From: Parasponia andersonii
Lineage: Eukaryota > Streptophyta > Magnoliopsida > Rosales > Cannabaceae
Assembly: GCA_002914805.1 (NCBI GenBank)
Contig: JXTB01000157.1
Location: forward strand, 571,663 to 635,662
Reading direction: 5' to 3'
DNA length: 64,000 nucleotides
Part shown: in pieces, positions 24,404 to 37,038 of the stretch
How positions within the stretch are numbered: the first letter of the stretch is position 1
How the letters are laid out: each line of letters begins with the position of its first letter
Notes under the pieces: model-generated
The model's input: only the letters and a program-made list of their open reading frames with translations
The model's database searches: none
What the model was told of the DNA's origin: nothing
Translations under genes and position numbers: made by a program

Positions 24404-26587
24404 ATGTACCAGAAGCCTCCAGCAGTATCCTCTGCTTTCCGGGATTCATCTCAGAATGGTAACTTATTTCTGTCTGTTTGTGCCCTTTTAAAGCTTGTTT
24501 CTTAGAATGGTGATATATAGGATTTATTCCGTAACATAGTTCCCTCACATCACTATGTCTTCATTTGGCAGGCTTTTTTCTCAGTATAATCGAGTTCAAT
24601 AGACCTCAATTATCAGCTTTAATGCCATACAGACCTGGATTCAAGGTGTATGACTGCTCGTTTATGTTTCTTTATCTCTATCCCACCTTGTGTATGAAAA
24701 TGAATGGACAAAAACTAACGTATTTCTTGTTCAATTACTTATGAAAGATCCTTATCCAAAGATTCAAAGTTTCTGTAAAGCTTCTAGTATACCAGCTCAC
24801 TACAAAGCCTACCAATACCTAAGTTTGTACGGAATCTTTAATTAATTAAGGTTTTCTACAAATATGTGGTCCATGATGGGTCATCTAAGATGTACAAAGT
24901 ACAATGCAGCAAATATCCATCAAAAGTCTTGACAGTAGTTTTCTTGTTTTAAAATTCCTTGGTTCTTGAGGTGGCTTAGGAATGCCATAAGAGATGGTTC
25001 ACTACTATAAAGACCGGCTTCTATCATCCTTTATTGGTTGGTATAGCATTTATACTTGTTCACTGCATTTAGTTAATTTTTGTTACTAGCTAAGATACGG
25101 ATGTTTAACGGCCATTTAAGGTGCTTTTAAGAAAATTTCTCATGTTTCACTTTTATCCCTATTTAATGATAAGAAAAATACAAACCCATTGTGGGATGAT
25201 AAATATTATGTGTTCTAGAACCTCATAGTTAAAGTTTCTGTTTGCAGTTTGAGCTTGAACAACGGCTTCATAAAGGTAGAAGAGTCATATTAGGAACCAG
25301 AATATGCGCTAGTTACAAGCCAACACCAAAACCAACTTTCAAAAGGCAAGAGTCATATCCCCAAAATGTGGACCTTCCTCCAATACTACCCAAGAAAAAG
25401 AAGAAACCTTATCCGATTCCCTTTAAAAAGATCAAGCAAGCAGCAAAGCAGGATAAAAAACTAGCTGAAAGGGGTATTGAGAAGCCCCTTGAACCTCCAA
25501 AGAATGGGTTGCTTGTTCCTGACCTTATTCCCGTTGCTTATCGGGTACTAGATGCCTGGAAGATTTTAATTAAAGGCGTTGCACAGCTCTGGCATGTAAT
25601 TCCTGTATATGCTTGCAGGTATATATGTTTCGTTACCATACCCTAGATGTAATAGATTACCTTTGGGTACTTTATTCAGTTGTTTTTTTAACTAGTTTTG
25701 TATCAATAAAGGCCTATATATTGGAGTATCAAATTGTTTTAGTTATTTGCAGTGAGTGCTCTGAGGTTCACGTGGCTGAGACTAGTCACCGCATTCAGAA
25801 TTGCCTTGGTCGAGGCATGGTAAGGCGCCGAAGCTTCCACTCGTGGATCAAGGGCTCCCTAAATGACATCCTTGTACCCATTGAGTCATACCATCTCTAT
25901 GATCCTTTTGGTCGGCGCATTAAGCATGAAGCTCGATTTCAGTATGACAGGATTCCAGCTGTTGTGGAGCTATGCATCCAGGCTGGTGTGGATATACCAG
26001 AGTACCCTTCGCGGCGAAGAACAATACCCATCCGCATGATTGGGAGGAAAGTAGTTGATCGAGGTGGATTAGTCGAGGAGCCAAAGCCATGGCGCTCTGC
26101 AAATCCATCTTCACTTGTAGATCTTGATACTTATGGGGCTTCTACGCGGTTCCCACATCCTTTATCATCAGATATACCTAGGATTGCACAGGTAACAATG
26201 GATGCATATGAAGTCGTTCGATTGGGAGTGACAAAGTTGATGAAGAAATACACTGTCAAGGCATGTGGATATTGCTCAGAGGTTCATGTGGGACCTTGGG
26301 GTCACAGTGCTAAGCTATGTGGGGAATTCAAGCATCAGTGGAGGGATGGGAAGCATGGTTGGCAGGATGCTACAGTGGATGAAGTTTTTCCTCCAAATTA
26401 TGTGTGGCATGTTAGAGATCCCAAAGGACCTCCGTTGAGAACTGCACTTAAGAGATTCTACGGTAAGGCCCCTGCTGTTGTTGAACTGTGTTTGCAGGCT
26501 GGTGCAAAGATTCCTGAGAGGTACAAACCCATGATGAGGCTTGACATTGTTGTCCCTGAAAGTGAAGAGTCAAGATTTGTTGCCTGA
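24404..26587 (+). CDS. APO1: APO1-like protein (accumulation of photosystem I, plastid RNA metabolism)
   Basis: A chloroplast protein of the land-plant APO family. Arabidopsis APO1 binds RNA, promotes splicing of plastid introns and is needed for photosystem I. Four coding exons join in frame: 24404-24458, 24572-24645, 25248-25618 and 25753-26587, giving about 444 residues (about 436 in Arabidopsis from memory). The N-terminus (MYQKPPAVSSAFRDSS) is Ser/basic-rich and fits a transit peptide. Next come YPQNVDLPP and a Lys-rich KKKKKPYPIPF block, highly conserved in APO1. Two APO repeats follow, each with a C-x2-C, EVHV, H and C zinc-finger-like pattern: CSECSEVHV near residue 167 and CGYCSEVHV near residue 338. 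Each repeat ends with YDRIPAVVELC- or YGKAPAVVELC-type motifs. The start rests on frame continuity through two small exons; a shorter product from the ATG at 24622 is the alternative. APO2 is a poorer match. Confidence 0.93.
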
Positions 26588-27826
26588 TCGATTGGTAAAT
26601 GTCAAAGAACTTGATTTAGGCATGCATAGTTTCTTTGACTAATTGCCTCAATTACACTCGTTAAACCATACAAGTATTTGCTTTTTTTTTTTTTTCCCCC
26701 TACTGTTCATGAAAAAAAGCTGGTAACGTGGAATCATGAATATTACTCAAAATTCCTTGAAGCTTGCTATAGCGACCTAATTGAAATCCTAAGGTCAAGC
26801 TGTACATGTAGATGATTTCTTTAGCTGAGACCCATGTTTTGTCAGAGATGTTTCTTTCTGAGCAGGATTTTGGGATAGTTTTCTTCTCGGGGCAATTGCT
26901 TGGTGCATGCAGGTTGCAGGGTAACATTTTTGTAGGAGAAAAACCAATAGGCATGATGGTGGAACCAAGTACCAACTAGCTCAAAAGGGTATTAACTCCT
27001 AGCGTACTTGCGGATTGCGCACTCAGCGTCGGCTTCAGTAAAACTATCGAAAATCTTCTTTGCCCCGAGGCTTCTTTCTCTGATGAGAGAGATGGGTCTC
27101 ACAAAAAAGAGCTTATAGGGTTACTAAGCACATAGTACGCCCGCTTATATCAGAAGAGAACAAACATACAATGAAACTGAAAAATGATTCAATAACGTTT
27201 TGTGTAGTCCGAGAATCGTTTATCATGCAAAAAATGCTCAAGTTTACATGTGGTGCTGACACATACTAATTAAAAAACGGTCTTGTGAATTTAGAAGTAT
27301 AAACTCACTTCTATATATACGTGATTATCAAGGGATTATCTAGATTCCTGATTATTACACACAATGAACCATTGAAGTTCACTAGAGCCTCGCAGTATCG
27401 AAGAATCCTTTTGAACTTAAGAGAAAAAAAAAAAAAAAAAAGAAGCTAAAATCACTCTATTTTTCATTTTTTTTTTTAATTTTTGAAGAGTCTTTCATAC
27501 TTAAGAATATTATTAAAATGCGATATTTTTAAGAGGAATTTACACATCAAACTGTGAAATATTACAGTAAAAAGGAATAAAAAAAAATAGATTAGTCGTA
27601 GCATTACTCAACTTGAAAGGCCTGACTGGACTTGGCTCAATGAGTTTATAAAGTTTTGGGCATTTCTTATTATTTTCCTTTTCCTTTCATTTTGACCCAA
27701 GAGAAAATGTGACGTACCACCAAGTCCTTTTGATACTTGAGGATTTTGTTCGTAGTCATTTCTCCTTGTATTAGTCCTCTTTGAGATTAGTGAAAGTGTT
27801 CCCGATTTGATGAATTCAAAAGTAAA

Positions 27827-27886
27827 GAAATAGGGATAAACAAGAATAATATGTGGGAAATAGGGATAAACAAGAATAATATGTGG
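27827..27886. repeat. Perfect 30-bp tandem repeat, two copies
   Basis: Copies at 27827-27856 and 27857-27886 are identical (each begins GAAATAGGGATAAACAAG). A third partial AATAATATGTGG word occurs after an A-rich tract at about 27921. Perfect identity suggests a recent local duplication. Confidence 0.92.
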
Positions 27887-28813
27887 TTTTTTCAAAAAAA
27901 AAAAAAAAGAAAAGAAAAGAAAATAATATGTGGTCTATCATTCAACGGATCAACTGCTGTGTTCCAATACATGATAATGATATTATAATCTAGTCAAAAG
28001 ATCTCCCTCAAGCTTCTTCCTACGATAACCCCTTTTGAATGGAAAGATGTCTAGATGATTTGAGGGAATTCAGTCCGAAACAAAGAGGATTTTTTATGCA
28101 CAGCCAAGACTCTAATTGTGATTTGTCATTTGTGACCACAAAAACTATGATGTGATTGTATTAAGAAAAGTCGAGTTGAGCCTCAAAAAAAAAATAATAA
28201 AAAAATAATAATAAGAAAATCCAATAATATAAATAGAAATAAAAATCCTGAGGTGGTCACATAAATGCCAAAAAACATAGCCAATCAATGAGAACCGGAA
28301 TCTCTGATCTCAACTGACTAAAAAAATTGAAAGTTATGTTTTGAATAGGAAAGGAATTGACCAAGTCAAATACACAAGTTTGGGAAAACAATCGATCACA
28401 TTTCTGCTTTGTTGAGTTGTAGGCTAGCAAAGACCTGTTGAGGACAGCATTAACCTTTGAGCTTTTCCCTTCTTTTCATGTGAAGAATAGGGGCATCGTT
28501 TGAGAGCTTTCCTAAAATGTCAGTCACAAAAGAGAGATAGAGATTCCCCACTTCTCATTTCTCAATACTTTCAAATAACATCCTTTACTGCATTAGTCCT
28601 TTTCTATATTATATAAGCCATAATTGCCTTTTTTTTTTTTTACCCTTCTTTTTTTTTAAAGACCAAATCTAGCTCACATACACTTGGACCGTATTGAACT
28701 ATTAATATAAACACAATAATAATCTTTAATTCATTAAATTGAAAAAGGTGACCATTCTAAGGTGGAATGGCAAGGGGGAAGACCAAGAGCTACTGTAAGA
28801 ATTTCGAACTTCT

Positions 28814-29010
28814 TGAGCAATCCACCTCGTGAAGGATTTATATCAGGTGAGGACATAGTGTCCTTTACCCTTGTCTCTCTGGTGGTCATAATATATGAGC
28901 AATCTACGAAGTAAAGGATCTATATAACATGAAAAAATAGTATCCTTTCACTCACTATGCGGACAGAATATATAGATAATTCACCATGTGGCTGAGAAAT
29001 TAGTTACGGA
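28814..29010. repeat. Decayed tandem repeat of about 80 bp
   Basis: Related units begin at 28814 (TGAGCAATCCACC), 28896 (TGAGCAATCTACG) and about 28973 (TAGATAATTCACC). Each is followed by an AAGGAT-TATAT-like part and a TAGT-TCCTTT word in the first two. The third unit is partial. Function unknown. Confidence 0.5.
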
Positions 29011-30214
29011 ATTTATATACTATGTAACAAGCTACTGGCTATCCTACTCCTAGGGTTATGCATACTCTACCCATTATAATCTTTTCTTTTTTTTTTTTTT
29101 TCAAAAAAAAAAAAGAAAAAAGAAGTGGCCTGCAAACATTACATCAGAAAATCATTGAAGGGTATCATTTGGTTGCTTGTTCCTGCCACACACACACCAA
29201 CAGGCAAGTATCTTCTCACGGGTTGAAGTTTGAACTTTGCTCGATCAACCAACTATTAAAATAATCTTTGTGTACTTATAAGACATCCGAAGCAAGAATA
29301 CTGAGAATGATGGGCATATGACGATAAGCATTACGCTTATGTTTTTGTCTTTGAGCCGAAGGCATTTGTTATGGCAAGAATATTAAGTAACACGTACCGA
29401 AATTTTTAAAAGGTAGGTAAACTTAATCATGTGCATATAATGAATCACCACTATTTTTATTTTTTCTCCCATCAATGTCATAACAAACTTAACTTAATCT
29501 CTATGTTTTAGTAAGATCCCATCGTTTTATCTGTTTAGTCTAGTGGCTTATCTTGATTAGTGCTCCAAGCCTTCATTAAGTTACTACTTCTCCACTAGTA
29601 GCATTAGCATAGCTGTTTAAAATTAAGACATGAGCCTAAAATGAGATTAGTTTGATGTTTTTGGCACAAAAGTGAAGTACGTAGAATTTGGTAGTGGTGC
29701 TATCAAGGGCCCAAGATGTGAGTCTTCATTTTTATTTTTATTTTTATTTTTTAAGGTGGCCAGAATGGACTACAACTGCTGTAGGAAAAGGATTTTTGGC
29801 GCCAATTCCATCTAGTTGCTGATCTCTTTGCTCTGTCCGCCCTATGGTATATAAAGCCAAAAGGACTCACCCCATCATAGAATGTTATTTTTATTTTTTA
29901 TTTTCTTTATTTTTGTGGGTTGTGAAACTTTTGAAATTCAAATCCAACGGTCTNGTATGTGGTTACTTGTTAGATTTGGTCATAGATTTCCCTTTTTCTT
30001 TATCAGGGGTAAGATGAAAACAATTGATATTTGGTTTTAAAAGTTCCTTGGTCATTTATGCAGTTTTACTTAGTTTAGAGTGACACCTGACTGCAAATTT
30101 TAGATTTCATGGTATTTATAATTTAATTCAAATTAACTTTAAAAATAAGTTTTCCAATTTATGGCTTAATAAAAATCATTGTTGGTTTAAATTTTTCTTT
30201 TTTTAAAACCTTTT

Positions 30215-30265
<51 letters not shown>

Positions 30266-31690
30266 CAATACTTCCACATTTTTTTTAAGACCCATTTTAT
30301 TTACATGATACATATATATTCACTTTTAGTGATCCCTCCATTCGTATTCACACTACGGGTCTTTATGTATAAGGTTTGTTATTGTCTTTAGTATGAAATT
30401 TAAAGGTAGGTAGTATTGCCAACTACAATCCAATACAATCATACTGGCAAAGCTACTGGCCCAAGAAAAGAAGCTCCAAAAGTACCACAAGCATTAAATA
30501 CCATTCCAATCCTTTTTGGAGGAGTGAGAGGAAAAGATGGGAGAGCTGGTCCACACCAAGAAATAAGTTGTTTTCTTTGTGGTACATTTATTTTGATGTA
30601 AATCATCAAAAATAACAACACAATATATAAACATTAAATTGCAGCCTCATGTTTACAAGCAAACTGTTCTAAAAAAAGCTTATAGAAAGAAATAATGGAG
30701 TGAGGAGAGCAGAGAAGAGGGACCTTCGCTTGCACCGTAAATAACAAGGAACCGGGTGTTTGTTGGTGTTGGTGGTGGGGTCCACTCTTCCCTACCCAAA
30801 CCGAAGGTTCAAAGTCTTGCACTGGTCCCACCATCTCATACTCCCTCCTTACTGTTTTATTTATTATTTAATTATTAATTTTTTTATTTTTCTCTGTTTT
30901 TGAGCTTCCCCAGTTTTGTTCATGTATTTTTCTCTGTTGGGTTACCAATATATCCCCCGCTAAATCTAAATTTCCTGACCCTTATGTGTTTTTTATTTCT
31001 ATTCATGTGAACCCCACTAACTATCAATTAACAAGCGCATTATTAAAAGATATTTAATCACATTTATTTGGTGATTCAGTACTCTTCTGATTATTTCTTT
31101 TGGAATGTGACTGACATTTGTCAGATTAGTATCTTCTCTTGTTCTCCAAAAATTTAAAAAACCATAATAATAATGAAAATAGCCTCATATAGAACATATT
31201 ATACTACTGGCTAGTAGTAGTTGTAGTAGTAGAAGTAGGTATAATAAGAAAAGAAGGTCAACAAGGTAAGTAAATCAGAAAAATATTAAATCTTTGGGGG
31301 GTTTTGTTTATTATTTACTTGATTGATAGATATGCAGTGAGTAAGTGACCAATTATATAAACATAATAAAGAAACAAAGGAAGTTTACTTAATGGGGACA
31401 AAATTTTAAACTAGAAATGAAAAAGGAAAAGGTAGAAGGAAATAAATGGTATGAAGAAAGTAAGTAAAGTAAAATTAAAGAAGTGGTAAAAGTAGCTTCT
31501 TGCAAGCTTTCAAATCCAAGAGGAAAAAAAAAAACATTATTACAAATGACAAAAATATAAAATTGATAAAGTGGCATACATGTGTTGGGGAAGGGAGAAG
31601 GGGAAGGGAGAAGGGGCGCCTTGTATATATATTATGGCTGTGGGTTAGTGTGAAGACCCAGTGAAAAAACAGTATATATATATATATATA

Positions 31691-31961
31691 TACACATATA
31701 TGTATTACAAAAAAAAGAAACGGCAGAATCAACAACAACAATAACAGTGGGGAGAGCTGTGGACAACATTTGCAGAGTTTTTACAGCGAGAGCTCTGTCT
31801 GCAGCTCAGGCGTTCTCTCTCTTTCTCTTCTTTCTTTTGCTCCATTACCATATTTGTCAAAGTTGCAGTGAATTTGAACGAGAAGGAGAGAGACTTTGAG
31901 AGAGTGTGTGTAAGAGAGAGAGAGAGAGAGACAGAGACAGAGAGAAGGAAGGAAAATAGAT
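31691..31961 (+). promoter_or_regulatory. Proximal promoter and GA-rich 5' leader of the RING/vWA gene
   Basis: The stretch just before the start codon carries a (GA)n tract at about 31915-31945 and CT/TC words at about 31814-31832. GA/CT tracts next to start codons are common in plant leaders and are bound by GAGA-type (BBR/BPC) factors in known cases. The exact transcription start is not visible. Confidence 0.4.
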
Positions 31962-32783
31962 ATGGGGGGAGGAGGAGGGGCTTCTTCAAGGCTGAGAAAA
32001 GCAGCTAGGAATATCGTAGTTGCAGCTGCAAATGCCTGTGGTTCCTTCTCCAGAAGGAAAGCTCTAGTAGATCCTATAGTCTTTGACCATACAACCTCTG
32101 AATCTGTAAGTTCATTCTTCACAACCCCTCTTCTTCTTTCATCTTATCCCACATTTTTTTTTTTGGTTTAATCTGATTGTTTTTATTTACTCTGTATATT
32201 AGGAAATTATTGAGAGTATTTGAATGGCCCATTGTGTGTTTTTCATTTTCTTTTGGGGGTCCCTATAAATCGTAACCTCAATTGCCCTTCTTGAAGCTTT
32301 GCCTCTCTTTTCGAGTGTTACTTTCAAATGGGTTGCCTTTGGTTTTTGATTTCATGATCAAAGAGATTCATCTTGTTGTGACATTGCGTTATTCAAAGGC
32401 TAAACTAAAAAGGGGAACATTTATTTATTTTGGTAATGTGTGTTTACAGATCTCAGGTTCTTCTGTTGTATCTCCGACAAAGACAAGGAATATATCCGAG
32501 GAAGGAGATGAAGATGTTGCAGAGGAGTTTGAGTCCTCAAGTGTCAGTACCAGTTTGCCCATTGCTAAGGTACACCCTTCTCACAAGTCATTCCTAATAC
32601 CCTTTTTCCTCATTTTAGCTCAACCTGAAGATAAAGAAGATTCCTAAACCCATGACAAATAAAAACAAAACATATTAAAAAAGCAAAAGAAAATAATAAA
32701 GTTCAAAGGTGAAATACGTTTTTCCTTTACTCCAGAAACTCCTCCATAGGGAGATATCTGTAACTAGATGATTTTTGGCGGCC

Positions 32784-32814
<31 letters not shown>

Positions 32815-35509
32815 CAGGTGAATCCAATTGTTCTCACCAGTTGATTTGAAAGCTTCGGCAGTCTATAAAGTCTCTTGTGTATGTTTCTGTCTTCTGCTCT
32901 TTCAAGTCAATTCAAGCTTCAAATCTTTCTAACACAGAAACACCCCAGTTCTCTCTTTTATGTACAAAAACATTTATATTGAAAGGCAAAAAGAAAATAG
33001 TCTTTCAACGCAGAGAGTCTAAATTTAAAGTTGGAAGTAATAATAGCAGGTGGGGAGAATAAATGAATAATGGACAATACAAAGTTGTGGCATGTGAACG
33101 CTCCTGAATCCTGACACATGTGCACTACCGAAGTTTGAGAATCCACTGTTGTGCAGCCTTAGACGGCAGAGCCCACCCTAAAAAAAGTTTCTTCCCACCA
33201 GCCAGTGACACTAATTATAGTGATTAGACCATATTATTCAATTCTTTAGCACCATTCTAATTTTGTGAGACTCCCTCCTTTGCCCCTTCAACGTCTGACT
33301 CTACCCCATATTAGTAATTATCATCAGTACGACTCTTTTTGATGGTTTTCAAAGCATAATCGATTATCTATTTCAGCCTCTATCCTTTTTTTTTTTGGGG
33401 TTAATTTTGCTGTTGATTCTTTTTGAAGATTTTGGTACGTGAATATTTCAAAAAACAAATGGTCAAATAGCCCCATGAGCTCCAACTAAGTTTAGTTTTT
33501 TGTCATGTCAAAACGTCCATGTTAGTATTTGATTGGCTTCTGTTAGTTGAAAGTTAATTAACCTTGTGTCAAAAGTATGTTTTTCCACTTTCTTTTGCCA
33601 TGGTGAAAAAAACAATCAATATATGGCCAAAAACCAATTATTAAGAAGTACTTGATAAATGAACCAGAACATGCTCGATCACTTCATTCTACAGTGAAAT
33701 AATTGTGCACGTTAGACCAACAGTTGCAATTGGCTTCAGAACTGCATTTCTTTATCTAAAGTCGAAAAAGGAAAGAACCAAACCAAATTTAAATTAAAGC
33801 TTTTATTTTAAAATAAGATTCTATTCCATATCAAAAGATGAAGATTTTGCATCAGTGATCATTGATCAGATACATCTGACCTTGTCTAGAATCGAACGTA
33901 CATTAAGAATCGAGAACCAGTTCACACTTGCCATATTCTCATTCATAGACCAAAAACACTGTAAAACTACTTGATATGAAACTCCCTATCTTCTTTGGTG
34001 CTTCGTCATTTAATTATTTACAAAAATACTAACTGTCACAAATATTAGGCATTACTTCTGAGTTATCAACTTATTAAAAATTGTCATCTAAAACTGTTCT
34101 TCAAGTGTCAAAACTAGTATTAATCTTTCATGTTTTTTCTGTTGTGACAGAACTTGTGCGCAATATGCCTAGACCCTCTGAGTTACAACAGCAAGGGAAG
34201 CAGCACTCCAAGCCAGGCCATATTCACAGCCCAATGCTCCCACGCCTTCCACTTCGCCTGCATCTCCTCCAACGTCCGCCACGGCAGCGTCACCTGCCCC
34301 ATCTGCCGCGCCCACTGGACGCAGCTCCCCCGCAACCTCAACCCGCCTTGCGTCTCCTCCTGCAACCAGACCGACCCCATTCTCCAAATCCTTGACGACT
34401 CCATCGCCACTTTTCGCATCCACCGCCGCTCCTTCCTTCGCTCTGCCCGCTATGACGACGACGACCCAATTGAGCCAGACGACATGTCCAACTGCCCACG
34501 TCTCCACCTCTCTCTAGTCCCAGTCCCAACAGCCTCACCCACTAACTTCCAACCACTATTGCCAATAGCTCCCGGCCGCCATTTACACCCCTCAACTTGC
34601 TCCTCCTCTGCATTTCTACAACCAAACAGAGCATATCTGTCCGTGAAACTGGCGAACCAACGAGCCACGGACATGGTCTTGGTGGCCAGCCCCAACGGGC
34701 CACACCTCAGACTCCTCAAACAATGTATGGCCTTAGTGGTCTTCTCCCTTAGACCAACTGATCGTTTAGCCATTGTCACGTACTCCTCCGCGGCAGCTCG
34801 AGTCTTCCCCCTAAGACGCATGACGTCTTATGGGAAACGAACTGCTTTACAGGTCATCGATCGTCTCTTCTACATGGGCCAAGCTGATCCAGTCGAAGGG
34901 CTCAAGAAAGGCATCAAGATTCTTCAAGATCGGGCACACAAGAACCCGGAGTCCGGAATCCTGCACCTGTCTGATAGCCCGACGCAATCCTACCACGCTT
35001 CGATGATGAACATGGAAGTTCCTATCCCGGTTCATCGTTTCCACGTCGGGTTCGGATTCGGGACCTCGAACGGGTTCATCATGCACGAGTTCGAAGAGTT
35101 TTTGGCTGGTCTACTCGGTGGAGTGGTGAGAGACATCCAGTTGAGAGTGAGAACGGAGGAGGAGCCAAACGGTCGGGTTGTGCGGATCGGAGAGCTAAGA
35201 GGAGGTGAAGAGAGGAGAGTTTTGTTGGATTTAGGCGAGAGTGGACATGCGTGTGTGGAGTACAGCTATAGTGAGGACGTGGGTGAAGTTGATGAGCGGT
35301 TCATAACAGGGGAAACGTTGGTGAGTGCGGGAGATGGTAAGAGTAACGTTGTGGAGTCGGGAGCGGCTGCGGAGGAGGTGGCTGGTGGTGTTGGTGGGAG
35401 GATGGACGTGATTGGTGGTGGGAGGCCAAGTAATGTAGAAAGTTGGGATTACCATGATCCTTACATGGCTAGAAGATGGGCTAAGCATTTGCATGGCTAT
35501 AGACTTTGA
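31962..35509 (+). CDS. RING-H2 / von Willebrand A domain protein, WAV3/EDA40-family E3 ligase
   Basis: A probable E3 ubiquitin ligase of the plant RING-plus-vWA family (WAV3, WAVH1/2, EDA40), whose best-known members act in root gravitropism and growth. Three exons join in frame: 31962-32105, 32450-32569 and 34151-35509, giving about 540 residues. The N-terminus (LRKAARNIVVAAANACGSFS) and the RRKALVDP motif are typical of the family. The RING-H2 begins near residue 91 (CAICLDPL), continues with CSHAFHFACI and closes with CPICRAHW. A vWA-like domain spans about residues 250-420 (KLANQRATDMVLV, LRPTDRLAIVTYSS, LFYMGQADPVEGLKKG). Its metal-binding DxSxS motif appears changed (ATDMVLVASPNG) and the usual LSDGQ reads LSDSPTQ, so metal binding may be lost. 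The protein is shorter than WAV3 (about 700 residues). The last exon is strongly GC-rich at its start. Intron 2 is about 1.6 kb. Confidence 0.88.
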
Positions 35510-37038
35510 AGCAAATATATATCTAGGTGCATATTATAACCAAATTATTTCTCCTTGTATGGATTTGTACATTTAGAAGAAAGCATTGAATCTTTCATTG
35601 AAAGCATATTTAGCTCTTACATGGCTGCTATGCTCAAACAGCTTTCAAAAGGGAAAAATTAAAAAGAAAAATGGTTTTATATACTACTCCTACTTGAAAT
35701 TTGAAAAACCTCAAAGTTGTAATTGTGCATTGTGGTGATCAGAATTCAAAATGGAAGAACTGTATTAGCCCAAGACCCCCGAGTGCATAAATCCTGGTGG
35801 CTTCTCCCTGTTCAATTTTGAGATTTCTTTCCCATTCTTCCTATTTTTTTTGGAGGCAAAGGAGACAACTTTTTTTTTATTAAGTATATATGAAATTAAC
35901 AACTTAAGCAGTAACTAAACATGAAAATTATAAAAGAAAAAAGAAAGGAAAACAGAAGCTATTTCATCTAATCATATGTAGTATTGTTACTCTTATTATT
36001 AATTTCCTACCTCAAGTTACCATTTTTCTAATCATTTATCGTCATTATGGTTGGTTTGAGGAACTAATTATTTTCCTTTGAACATATCAACCATGATAAG
36101 TGATAACGTTATCACGTAATGAAGCAGCTTTACTCTGGAAGCAGTTTATTACAAAATAAAAGGTTGAAACTGAAGAGAGCAAAGAAATCCTCTCTCTAAA
36201 ATAAATTTTAAAATTAATGACGTCGTTCCTTTGAACTTAAAAAAAACCACTTTACAAGCAATTTACTAAAAAATAAAAAAATGTCAACATAATATGATGA
36301 TATCTTCAATACACTGTACTAAATGATTGCAGATATAGCTTACATCTGTAGAATCATCTCCCTCAACGAAAGTTATGGCCTCAAAAGTGGAGATATAAAG
36401 ATAAACCCAAATCCATATTCCAAGCCCATAACTGGGTTTTAAAGTTTGGTCCTTGTACTACTGTTTCGCTATTATTGTCAAATAACCTTTCTCGATTTAA
36501 CCAGACGCACATTAAAAAAATTACTTATACAGGGAAGAAAATCACAAGGGAGGATGTGCATCCATCCTCCAATCAATATCGATGTATGTATACGTAATTG
36601 TCTCGTTTGAATGAAAAACGACACCCCAACAGAGGAGGAAGAAGAAGTAGTAGTAGACGACAGAGCACAGCAAAGAAACGGACAAAAAATACGCGTGCAG
36701 CTACTGCCACACCCCTACCACCTCTACTACTACAGTACTACTTTGCCTAATAATCCCAGTAGTTTAGTTGTACGGAGGGCTATTTCTCTTTTCACCCCTC
36801 TCTCTCTCCCTTTTCTTCATTTTTACCATGATTGGAAATCAGCCCTTCTGATCTTCTTTTCTCGTGAATATAGCGAGTGAAAATGGTCTATGCAAAGTCA
36901 ATAACACCAACCCAGAAAAGCTCATATTGTGACCTTTAGTTACCCCAGTCGAAGTGAAAGAGTTGGACTTTTCTGCTCTTTTCTCTAGGTGATTGGTGGC
37001 TGGGGCTTGGGTTTTGGTTTCTATTTCTTAGAGGTGAA
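35510..37038. other. Intergenic DNA and 5' leader of the first MYB-CC gene
   Basis: The 3' UTR of the RING/vWA gene is followed by AT-rich DNA with no supported gene. From about 36600 to 37038 composition is typical of a leader. An 89-codon ATG frame at 36611-36880 would be an upstream ORF if transcription starts before it; it contains a Glu-rich part and a CT-rich part and no known domain, so I do not call it a gene. A TGACGTCGT word occurs near 36220. Confidence 0.4.

Larger units (their letters stand above)
26588..31690. other. Five-kb intergenic region with simple repeats
   Basis: Beyond the APO1 3' UTR no gene is supported. Contents are A/T tracts, a perfect 30-bp tandem repeat (27827-27886), a decayed tandem repeat of about 80 bp (28814-29010), an N at 29954 and a run of 47 T (30217-30263). 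The part from about 30700 to 31690 is probably the distal promoter of the next gene and has GGGAAGGGAGAA repeats near 31590-31613 and (TA)n at about 31674-31691. Confidence 0.5.

Noticed and set aside
34169-34821. Several long minus-strand open frames opposite the RING/vWA exon
   Set aside because: They mirror a GC-rich coding exon with clear RING motifs on the plus strand; overlaps of this kind are expected.
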